Assembly: GCA_007117775.1 (NCBI GenBank)
Contig: SKFX01000118.1
Location: 1-13,310, forward strand
Reading direction: 5' to 3'
Length of the DNA: 13,310 bases
From: Ilumatobacteraceae bacterium
GTDB taxonomy: Bacteria > Actinomycetota > Acidimicrobiia > Acidimicrobiales > Ilumatobacteraceae
This document shows positions 6,535-12,437 of the stretch, in pieces. The notes beneath the pieces were generated by a model. That model did no database searches and was not told where the DNA came from. It saw only the letters and a list, made by a program, of their open reading frames with translations. Each line of letters starts with the position of its first letter. Position 1 is the first letter of the stretch. A program made the position numbers and the translations under genes.

Positions 6535-8145
6535 ATGGCCGAGCCGCCCCAATCCGTATCGAGCAGACCGGTCAGCGGCTCGGGGCTGCTCAGATCCAAT
6601 CTGGTCGTCGCGGTCGGCACCGCTCTCTCGCGTCTGACCGGTCTGATCCGCATCGCGGTCTTCGTCTATGTGATCGGCCGCACCGCACTGGCGGACGCAT
6701 ATCAGATCGCGAACGAGACCCCCAATATCGTCTTCGATCTGCTGCTCGGCGGCCTGCTGGCAGCCACCTTGGTCCCGCTGTTCACCAGTTTCCTCCACGA
6801 TGGGGACGATGAGGCCACCAATGTGGTCATCACCGTGGCCATGACCCTCATCACAGCGCTCACAGTCGCCGCGGTGGTCGCGGCTCCGCTCGTGTTCGGC
6901 ATCTATACGATCACCCCATCAGGCGACGTCGATCCCGAGACACTGCGCCGGGTCGGCACCACCCTGACACAGATCTTCTTGATCCAGATCCTGTTCTATG
7001 GACTCACTGCGGTGGCCAACGCACTGCTCAATGCCCGCCGTCGCTTCTTCGCCGCGGCCTGGAGTCCGATCCTCGCGAACCTCGTGATCATCGCCACACT
7101 GCTATCGCTGCCCGGCGCAGGCAGCACCGAGTGGGTACTGGACGACGTTGTGGACGATCGGCGACTCCGCCTGACACTGGGCCTCGGTGCGACCCTCGGA
7201 ATCGCAACGATGGCGCTGGTGTTGATCCCAGCGGTGATCCGTGCCGGGGTTCGCTACCGCCCGGTCTGGAACTGGCGCCATCCGGCGGTCGCGAAACTGC
7301 TGAGACTGTCGGGGTGGACGCTGGGATTCGTGGCCGCCAACCAGATCGCCCTGGTCGTGATCCGCAATCTTGCCGAACCCGGCTCGGGCGATGCTGCTGC
7401 CTATGTGTTCGCATTCACCTTCTTCGTGCTCCCCCACGGCCTCTTGGCGGTATCGGTCTCGACCACGTTCCAACCAGAACTCGCCCGGGCGGTCGCAGCC
7501 GACGATGAGGCATCCTTCGTCCACCACACCGCACTCGGGATTCGGATCGTCGCGTTGTTGACGATCCCTGCAGCGGTCTTGATCCTGGTCCTGCGCCAGC
7601 CGATCATCGGCGCAGCATTCCAACGCGGCGCATTCGGCGCCGATGACGCGCTCTTGACCGCCCAGACCCTCGGAGGGTTCGCACTCGGCCTCGTCGGCTT
7701 CTCGGTCTACATGTTCACCCTGCGCGGCTTCTACGCCCGTCAGAACACCCGCACACCGTTCTGGCTCAATGTGATGAAGAACCTCATCAATATCGTGCTG
7801 GCACTGGTATTGGTGCGGTCGTTCGGCGTGGTCGGCCTCGCCGTCGCCCTCGCCATCGCCTATCTGGTCTCAGCGATCGCGATCATCGCCGCATTGCAGC
7901 GTCGGGTCCCAACGCTTCCGGTCGCCTCGATCCTGCGGGCGATCGCGGCCATGGCCGGCGCCGGCGCGCTGATGGGTCTCGCAACCTGGCTGGTCTCGGG
8001 GCTCTTCGATGCCACCACGGGCTCTGGAGCTGTTATTCACATCGCGGTGGCCTCGGTCGCCGGTCTGATCGTTTACGCCGCGAGCCTGGCTGCAGTGCGC
8101 TCCCCAGAGGTGCGCTGGGTGGCGGGGCGCCTCAAGGTGCGCTGA
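6535..8145 (+). CDS. murJ: Lipid II flippase MurJ (MviN family)
   Basis: An integral membrane protein of 536 aa with about 13-14 hydrophobic segments, the usual MurJ size. It moves lipid II across the cytoplasmic membrane for peptidoglycan synthesis. The N-terminal block SRLTGLIRI at 32-40 supplies the conserved cavity arginine (Arg39). ADAYQIANETPNIVFDLLLGG at 53-73 supplies the conserved Asp54 and has the actinobacterial form: the Arg pair and Glu found in this region of E. coli MurJ are absent. No C-terminal pseudokinase or extracellular domain follows, unlike the long MviN of Mycobacterium. The ATG is chosen because the family helix 1 starts about 20 residues later and a TAGCGT box precedes it. 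It sits divergent to moxR and convergent with proB. Confidence 0.95.
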   Translation: MAEPPQSVSSRPVSGSGLLRSNLVVAVGTALSRLTGLIRIAVFVYVIGRTALADAYQIANETPNIVFDLLLGGLLAATLVPLFTSFLHDGDDEATNVVITVAMTLITALTVAAVVAAPLVFGIYTITPSGDVDPETLRRVGTTLTQIFLIQILFYGLTAVANALLNARRRFFAAAWSPILANLVIIATLLSLPGAGSTEWVLDDVVDDRRLRLTLGLGATLGIATMALVLIPAVIRAGVRYRPVWNWRHPAVAKLLRLSGWTLGFVAANQIALVVIRNLAEPGSGDAAAYVFAFTFFVLPHGLLAVSVSTTFQPELARAVAADDEASFVHHTALGIRIVALLTIPAAVLILVLRQPIIGAAFQRGAFGADDALLTAQTLGGFALGLVGFSVYMFTLRGFYARQNTRTPFWLNVMKNLINIVLALVLVRSFGVVGLAVALAIAYLVSAIAIIAALQRRVPTLPVASILRAIAAMAGAGALMGLATWLVSGLFDATTGSGAVIHIAVASVAGLIVYAASLAAVRSPEVRWVAGRLKVR

Positions 8146-8157
8146 ACCCGCGTCAGC
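8141..8157. terminator. Weak hairpin between the convergent murJ and proB genes
   Basis: GCTGA-ACCCGCG-TCAGC has five-base arms and a seven-base loop. The left arm contains the murJ stop codon, and the right arm ends just before the proB stop. Only 12 bases separate the two stops. The stem is short, so this is a tentative terminator. Confidence 0.3.
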
Positions 8158-9246
8158 TCAACTGGGCAGCACCACCAGGTCATCGCGGTGGATGACCTCG
8201 TGGGCGAGACCGGTCGGCAACTCGCGGGTCTGGCGACCGGCGATATTTCGCAGGCGATCCGAGTCGAGCGAGACCATGCCCCGGGCGAAGACCTGACCTT
8301 CGGTGTCGACCACATCGACGGTCGCGTCCTGATCGAAGGCTCCAATGACGTCCACGACGCCGGCGGGCAGCAGGCTTGTGGGGCGTTCGACCAACGCCCG
8401 GCGCGCACCATCGTCGACGACGATGCTGCCGGCGATGCGCGAGGCGAACGCAATCCAGAGTTTGCGTGCCGGCAGCCGTCGCTCATGAGCGGCGAACGTC
8501 GTGCCGATCCCCTCGGCATCAACCGCCCGCACGAGGGCATCGGGCGCCGACGCACGGGCGATCACCGTTCTGACCCCCGACCATGAGGCGATCCGCGCCG
8601 ATGCGAGTTTGCTGGCCATTCCCCCACTGCCGCGCCCGCTGCCACCGGATCCGGCCTCGATGGCCAGCAGCGGATCGTCGGCGGACACCTGTGAGACCAG
8701 CTCGGCATCGTGATCCCGGCGCGGATCGGCGGTGTAGAGGCCGTCGAGATCGGTCAAAAGCACCAGCACCTCAGCGCCAGTGGTGTGGGCCACGAGGGCA
8801 GCGAGACGGTCGTTATCGCCGTAACGCAACTCCTCATTGGCGATCGCATCGTTCTCGTTCACCACGGGCACACAGCCCAACTCGAGCAGTTTCAGCAGGG
8901 TCTGGCGAGCATGCAGATACTGGCGGCGGTCGACGAAGTCGTGGGGATCCAAGAGCACCTGCGCCGCGACGAGCCCATGGCGGCCGAGTTCGGAGTTGTA
9001 GGTCTCCATCAGACGGCTCTGACCGGCCGCTGACAGCGCCTGCAGGGTTGCGAGGTCGCCCGGCCGCTCAGTGCGACCGAGGGCCGCGATCCCGGCTGCC
9101 ACCGCCCCCGAGGACACCACGATCACCTCATGGCTGCGACCGGCGAGCACCGCGAGTTCATCGGCGAGCTTCGCGACCGCCGGGCGGTTCATCCGACCCT
9201 GTTCATCGGTCACCGACGAAGTGCCGATCTTGGCGACGATGCGCAT
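8158..9246 (-). CDS. proB: Glutamate 5-kinase with C-terminal PUA domain
   Basis: Phosphorylates L-glutamate with ATP to glutamyl-5-phosphate, the first and feedback-inhibited step of proline synthesis. At 362 aa it matches the two-domain form. The amino-acid kinase domain starts VAKIGTSSVT (4-13) and carries VSSGAVAAG (44-52), VVNENDA (128-134), GDNDRLAA (143-150) and the family signature around GSGRGSGGMASK (202-213). The PUA domain covers roughly 272-350. The ATG at 9246 is preferred over an in-frame upstream codon at 9288. It starts directly at the conserved MRIVAKIG and overlaps the obgE stop by one base (TGATG), so translation is coupled to obgE. No proA follows; murJ converges immediately after. 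Confidence 0.96.
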   Translation of the reverse strand: MRIVAKIGTSSVTDEQGRMNRPAVAKLADELAVLAGRSHEVIVVSSGAVAAGIAALGRTERPGDLATLQALSAAGQSRLMETYNSELGRHGLVAAQVLLDPHDFVDRRQYLHARQTLLKLLELGCVPVVNENDAIANEELRYGDNDRLAALVAHTTGAEVLVLLTDLDGLYTADPRRDHDAELVSQVSADDPLLAIEAGSGGSGRGSGGMASKLASARIASWSGVRTVIARASAPDALVRAVDAEGIGTTFAAHERRLPARKLWIAFASRIAGSIVVDDGARRALVERPTSLLPAGVVDVIGAFDQDATVDVVDTEGQVFARGMVSLDSDRLRNIAGRQTRELPTGLAHEVIHRDDLVVLPS

Positions 9247-10502
9247 CAGTCGTCCGCCCGGTATTCGAAGCTGAACTCGCCGATCCACACGATGTCACCA
9301 TCGCGTGCCCCAGCGCGCTGGAGCAGGCGATTGACGCCGAGCCGCTCGAGGCGTTGGTCGATATAGGCCAGGGCATCGGCGGTCGTGACATCGTTGAGCG
9401 CCACGGCGCGCTCGGCCTCGCGACCGATCAGACGGTACTCGTTGTCGGCGATGCGTTCCACCTTGGATCCACCCACTTCGGGGCGGAGCACGACCACCCC
9501 GGCCTCATCGGGCAGCGCGGCGCGCGCCACTGCGACCTGTTCTGCGAACATTCCGAGCAACGCTCGCACCCCCTGGCCGGTGACCGCCGAGATCACCGGC
9601 CCATCGAATCCGAGCTCGTGCAGTCGCTCCGGGGTCACGAGATCGGCCTTGGTCCCCACGACCAACCGGGGGCGCTCGAGCAGATCCGGTCGGTACTCGC
9701 CGAGTTCGCGCAGCAGGACGCTCTGCTGTTCGGCGGCGCTGATGCCGTCATCGGGCGCGAGATCGATCAACAGACACAGCACCCGGGAGCGTTCGATATG
9801 GCGCAGGAACCGGTGGCCGAGACCGCGCCCCTCACTGGCCCCCTCGATGAGGCCGGGGATATCGGCCACCACGAACTCGGCGTCATCGTCATAGCGGACC
9901 ACCCCGAGGTTGGGCGCAAGCGTGGTGAACGGATAATTGGCGATCTTGGGCTTGGCGGCGGAGATCACACTGATCAGCGTGCTCTTGCCGACATTGGGGA
10001 ATCCGACGAGTGCCACATCAGCCATGAGCTGCATCTCGAGTTTCAGCCACCGCTCCTCGCCGATCTCACCCTGTTCGGCGAAGGTCGGGGCGCGACGCCG
10101 ATTCGACAAGAAGCGTGCATTGCCGCGACCACCCCGTCCGCCGGCTGCAGCCAGCCAGCGATCTCCGTGGCCGAGCAGTTCGGCATACACCTGGCCGGTG
10201 TAGAGGTCCTTGACGATGGTCCCCTCGGGGACCGAAATCTCGAGCGAGGCTCCCCGCTTGCCGTGCAGGTCCTTGCCCTTGCCGTGGGTCCCGTTCTCGG
10301 CGCGCCGGTGCGGGTGATCACGGAACGCCAAGAGCGATGCCACGTTATGATCCGCCACCAACCAGATATCGCCACCCCGGCCGCCATCACCGCCATTGGG
10401 GCCGCCGTGCACGACGGGGCCTTCGCGCCGGAACGACACACAGCCTGCGCCGCCATCGCCGCCCCGCACGTTCAGTTGGCTTTCATCGACGAATCCCGTC
10501 AC
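9246..10502 (-). CDS. obgE: Obg/CgtA GTPase, ribosome-assembly factor
   Basis: A 418-aa essential-type GTPase that acts on the 50S subunit and links assembly to nucleotide state. It has all three Obg domains: the glycine-rich Obg fold at 1-158 (RGGDGGAGC, GGPNGGDGGRGG), the G domain, and a C-terminal OCT domain from about 338 to 412. G-domain motifs are G1 GFPNVGKS 167-174, G2 PFTT 191-194, G3 DIPG 214-217, G4 TKAD 284-287 (Thr in place of the usual Asn), and G5 SAVTG 305-309. The start is GTG at 10502. It is placed by the family N-terminus (FVDE at residues 4-7) and by a TAGCGT box six bases upstream, so the message is probably leaderless. It heads a two-gene unit with proB and is divergent from dgt by 23 bases. 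Confidence 0.97.
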   Translation of the reverse strand: MTGFVDESQLNVRGGDGGAGCVSFRREGPVVHGGPNGGDGGRGGDIWLVADHNVASLLAFRDHPHRRAENGTHGKGKDLHGKRGASLEISVPEGTIVKDLYTGQVYAELLGHGDRWLAAAGGRGGRGNARFLSNRRRAPTFAEQGEIGEERWLKLEMQLMADVALVGFPNVGKSTLISVISAAKPKIANYPFTTLAPNLGVVRYDDDAEFVVADIPGLIEGASEGRGLGHRFLRHIERSRVLCLLIDLAPDDGISAAEQQSVLLRELGEYRPDLLERPRLVVGTKADLVTPERLHELGFDGPVISAVTGQGVRALLGMFAEQVAVARAALPDEAGVVVLRPEVGGSKVERIADNEYRLIGREAERAVALNDVTTADALAYIDQRLERLGVNRLLQRAGARDGDIVWIGEFSFEYRADD

Positions 10503-10508
10503 AGCCCC

Positions 10509-10514
10509 ACGCTA
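10509..10514 (-). promoter_or_regulatory. Candidate -10 box (TAGCGT) for obgE-proB
   Basis: Minus-strand TAGCGT, then six bases (GGGGCT), then the obgE GTG at 10502. Its TA step is shared with the dgt box on the other strand: the plus strand reads ACGCTACCGT at 10509-10518. Confidence 0.55.
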
Positions 10515-10518
10515 CCGT
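10513..10518 (+). promoter_or_regulatory. Candidate -10 box (TACCGT) for dgt
   Basis: TACCGT, then seven bases (TGACAGT), then the dgt GTG at 10526, which gives the leaderless spacing. It overlaps the obgE -10 box by two bases, so both genes could be read from one melted region. Confidence 0.5.
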
Positions 10519-10525
10519 TGACAGT

Positions 10526-11704
10526 GTGGTCGAACCCGTGAGCCCCCAGCCGATCTCCCCGAGCGCTCCTGATCGCCCGATCGAGGCCGACGCAGCCGCC
10601 GCCGAGCGCGCTGAACGGTGGGCCGCCACCATGCGCGGCCATACCGTCGGGGATCTGCTGTTGGCCCACGAGGACTCGTGGGCGGGACCGGGCACCAACG
10701 AGATCATCGACCGGCGCCGCCGGGAGGAACTCGACGAGGCCCGACTCTCGCCGCTGGCCACCCGAGCCAGCGGAGCCGGCGACCGCACCATCGACGAGGA
10801 ACCCGACGCTTTCCGGACCTGCTTCGAGCGCGACCGTGACCGGATCCTGCACGCCAGTGCCTTTCGACGCCTCGCTGGCAAGACCCAGGTGTTCGTCTTC
10901 CCCGACGACCATCAGCGGACACGCCTGACCCATGCGCTCGAGGTCGCCCAGGTGGCCAAGTCCGTGGCCACCGCCCTCGGCCTCAATGTGCCGCTCACCG
11001 AAGCGATCGCCCTCGGTCATGACTGCGGTCACGGCCCCGGAGGCCATGCCAGCGAGGACGCCCTATCGGTGTATGTGCCCGGAGGTTATGACCACGCGGT
11101 CTGGGGTGCGGACGTCACCCTTGCGCCGCTCAACCTGTGCGCAGAGACCATCGATGGCATCCGGAACCATTCGTGGAGCCGCCCAGCCCCCATGACACCC
11201 GAGGGCGAAGTGGTGTCCTGGGCGGATCGCATCGCCTACGTCTGCCATGACTTCGAAGATGCGGTCGCTGCCGGGGTGGTCTCACCTGAGATGCTGCCGG
11301 GCATCGTGAGGGACCGCTGTGGCTCAGAGCGCTCGACCCAACTGGGCACGTTCATCCGGGCCATGATCCAAGCGACCGCCGAAACCGGCAGGATCGCGAT
11401 GACCCGTGCGGCCGCTGAGGCTCTGGCTGAATTCCGGCGCTTCAACTACGAGCACGTCTATCTCCGCCCGGCGAGTCGCGCTCAGGCAGATTCGGTGATC
11501 GACCTGCTCCGGGCGCTCGTCGAGCACTACGTGGATCACCCCGGACTACTCCCCGACCATTGCGATGTCGATGCCGGCAGCGAGACCGCCCGCCATCTGG
11601 CCGTCGCCTACGTGGCAGGGATGACCGACCGCTACGCGTGCCGACAGGCGATCGACGAACTGGGTTGGGACCGCGCCCGTCTCCCGAGCGGTATCGATAT
11701 CTGA
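10526..11704 (+). CDS. dgt: Deoxyguanosinetriphosphate triphosphohydrolase (HD-domain dNTPase)
   Basis: Hydrolyses dNTPs to deoxynucleosides and tripolyphosphate, so it affects dNTP pools. At 392 aa it is of the shorter dGTPase-like type (E. coli Dgt is about 505). Metal-binding HD residues are present: His136 (RTRLTHALEVAQ), His165-Asp166 (ALGHDCGHGPGGH) and Asp234 (SWADRIAYVCHD). The preceding FRRLAGKTQVF block at 113-123 is typical. The first 60 residues are low-complexity and rich in Pro/Ala/Glu. GTG 10526 is chosen because the TACCGT box lies seven bases upstream; the reading frame stays open further left, but that would run through obgE. GTG 10538 is an alternative. It is the only rightward gene between rpmA and obgE. 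Confidence 0.93.
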   Translation: MVEPVSPQPISPSAPDRPIEADAAAAERAERWAATMRGHTVGDLLLAHEDSWAGPGTNEIIDRRRREELDEARLSPLATRASGAGDRTIDEEPDAFRTCFERDRDRILHASAFRRLAGKTQVFVFPDDHQRTRLTHALEVAQVAKSVATALGLNVPLTEAIALGHDCGHGPGGHASEDALSVYVPGGYDHAVWGADVTLAPLNLCAETIDGIRNHSWSRPAPMTPEGEVVSWADRIAYVCHDFEDAVAAGVVSPEMLPGIVRDRCGSERSTQLGTFIRAMIQATAETGRIAMTRAAAEALAEFRRFNYEHVYLRPASRAQADSVIDLLRALVEHYVDHPGLLPDHCDVDAGSETARHLAVAYVAGMTDRYACRQAIDELGWDRARLPSGIDI

Positions 11705-11707
11705 GAC

Positions 11708-11725
11708 CGCCACGGATCGGTGGCG
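11708..11725. terminator. Hairpin between convergent dgt and rpmA
   Basis: CGCCAC-GGATCG-GTGGCG is a perfect six-base stem with a six-base loop, three bases past the dgt TGA. It lies in the 48-base gap before the rpmA stop. A second weak GGCC-GGGTT-GGCC pair follows at 11731-11743. A role for both messages is likely; there is no T-run. Confidence 0.5.
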
Positions 11726-11752
11726 CTCAGGGCCGGGTTGGCCGGGCTGCGT

Positions 11753-12007
11753 TCAGGCGGAGGGATCGACGTTGATGACCTTGCGGCCACGACGCTCGCC
11801 GAAGCTGACCGAGCCATCGATCTTGGAGAACAGCGTGTCGTCACCGCCCTTGGCGACGTTGCGACCCGGATGGAACCGGGTGCCGCGCTGGCGCACCAAG
11901 ATGGTGCCGGCGGTGATCTCGGTGCCGCTGAAGACCTTCACGCCGAGGCGCTGTGCATTGGAATCGCGGCCGTTGCGAGTGGAGCCGCCACCTTTGGTCT
12001 TTGACAT
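11753..12007 (-). CDS. rpmA: 50S ribosomal protein bL27
   Basis: An 84-residue large-subunit protein whose N-terminus reaches the peptidyl-transferase centre. The family-defining KGGGSTRNGRDSNAQRLGVK block is at about residues 5-24, followed by GTILVRQRGTRFHPG and the GRDDTLF-like segment GGDDTLFSK. ATG 12007 is fixed by the family start and by a consensus AGGAGG five bases upstream. The longer open frame to 12289 runs through rplU and is not real. There is no Firmicutes-type cleaved N-terminal extension. It lies ten bases downstream of rplU. The usual next gene, obgE, is displaced by the convergent dgt. Confidence 0.97.
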   Translation of the reverse strand: MSKTKGGGSTRNGRDSNAQRLGVKVFSGTEITAGTILVRQRGTRFHPGRNVAKGGDDTLFSKIDGSVSFGERRGRKVINVDPSA

Positions 12008-12012
12008 GACTT

Positions 12013-12018
12013 CCTCCT
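12013..12018 (-). promoter_or_regulatory. Shine-Dalgarno of rpmA
   Basis: AGGAGG on the minus strand, five bases before ATG 12007 and touching the rplU stop codon. It shows that canonical ribosome binding is used for internal cistrons here, unlike the probable leaderless operon heads. Confidence 0.8.
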
Positions 12019-12329
12019 CAGCGAGCGTTGATCGCTGTGATCTCAACCACGGAATAGCGCTGGCGATGGCCGAAGCGACGACGATTGCGGGTACGACGCT
12101 TATAGGTGAATCCCTCGATCTTCGGGCCCTGAGCGGTCCCGACGACACGGGCTGACACCGTGGCCTTGGACAACTGGTCGGCTCCGGCGAGCACCTCGTC
12201 ACCATCGACGACGAGCACCGGCTGAAGCTGAACCTCGCTACCCTGCTCAGCATCGAGGACATCGACGCGGACCTGCTGGCCGACGGCAACTTTCTCCTGC
12301 TTGTTTCCCGAGGTGATCACTGCGTACAT
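12018..12329 (-). CDS. rplU: 50S ribosomal protein bL21
   Basis: A 103-residue 23S rRNA-binding protein. It starts with the typical MYAVITSGNKQEKV and carries KIEGFTYKRRTRNRRRFGHRQRY near the C-terminus (70-92), the basic loop of bL21. ATG 12329 is chosen over the in-frame codon at 12368 because MYAVI is the conserved start. A TAGCGT box lies ten bases upstream and there is no Shine-Dalgarno, so the leader would be only a few bases. It is followed by rpmA in one unit. Confidence 0.97.
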   Translation of the reverse strand: MYAVITSGNKQEKVAVGQQVRVDVLDAEQGSEVQLQPVLVVDGDEVLAGADQLSKATVSARVVGTAQGPKIEGFTYKRRTRNRRRFGHRQRYSVVEITAINAR

Positions 12330-12339
12330 AACCCGACGT

Positions 12340-12368
12340 ACGCTACCGCCTCGATCGGCCCCGTCCAA
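12340..12368 (-). promoter_or_regulatory. Candidate promoter of rplU-rpmA
   Basis: On the minus strand TTGGAC (12368-12363), a 17-base spacer, and TAGCGT (12345-12340) form the best -35/-10 pair in the window. The -10 ends ten bases before the rplU ATG. This suggests the ribosomal genes are transcribed separately from rne. Confidence 0.5.
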
Positions 12369-12414
12369 CCGGCACAGATCCTGCCGAGGACCCCTGACAC
12401 CGACCGCTGTGACG

Positions 12415-12434
12415 GACCCCGGTCGGGCCGGGTC
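12415..12434 (-). terminator. GC-rich hairpin after the rne/rng stop
   Basis: On the minus strand GACCCGG-CCCGA-CCGGGGTC pairs with one bulged base. It starts three bases after the TGA at 12440-12438 and lacks a T-run. It could end the RNase message ahead of the rplU promoter. Confidence 0.4.
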
Positions 12435-12437
12435 GGT

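Noticed and set aside
10518..10523. Perfect TTGACA (-35 consensus) on the plus strand upstream of dgt
   Set aside because: No TANNNT lies about 17 bases downstream (10541-10546 is AGCCCC), and the TTGACA runs up to the dgt start. The TACCGT box at 10513-10518 explains the start better.
10337..10525. Upstream extension of the dgt reading frame by 63 codons
   Set aside because: It would overlap obgE antisense and adds only Arg/His-rich sequence. The promoter-like box before GTG 10526 favours the shorter start.
8583..10541. 652-codon plus-strand open frame opposite proB/obgE
   Set aside because: Its sequence is low-complexity, rich in Arg/Pro/His with no motif, and it spans two well-supported minus-strand genes.
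12008..12289. N-terminal extension of rpmA across rplU
   Set aside because: The extension is an out-of-frame reading of rplU. The conserved bL27 start and the AGGAGG at 12013-12018 fix ATG 12007.
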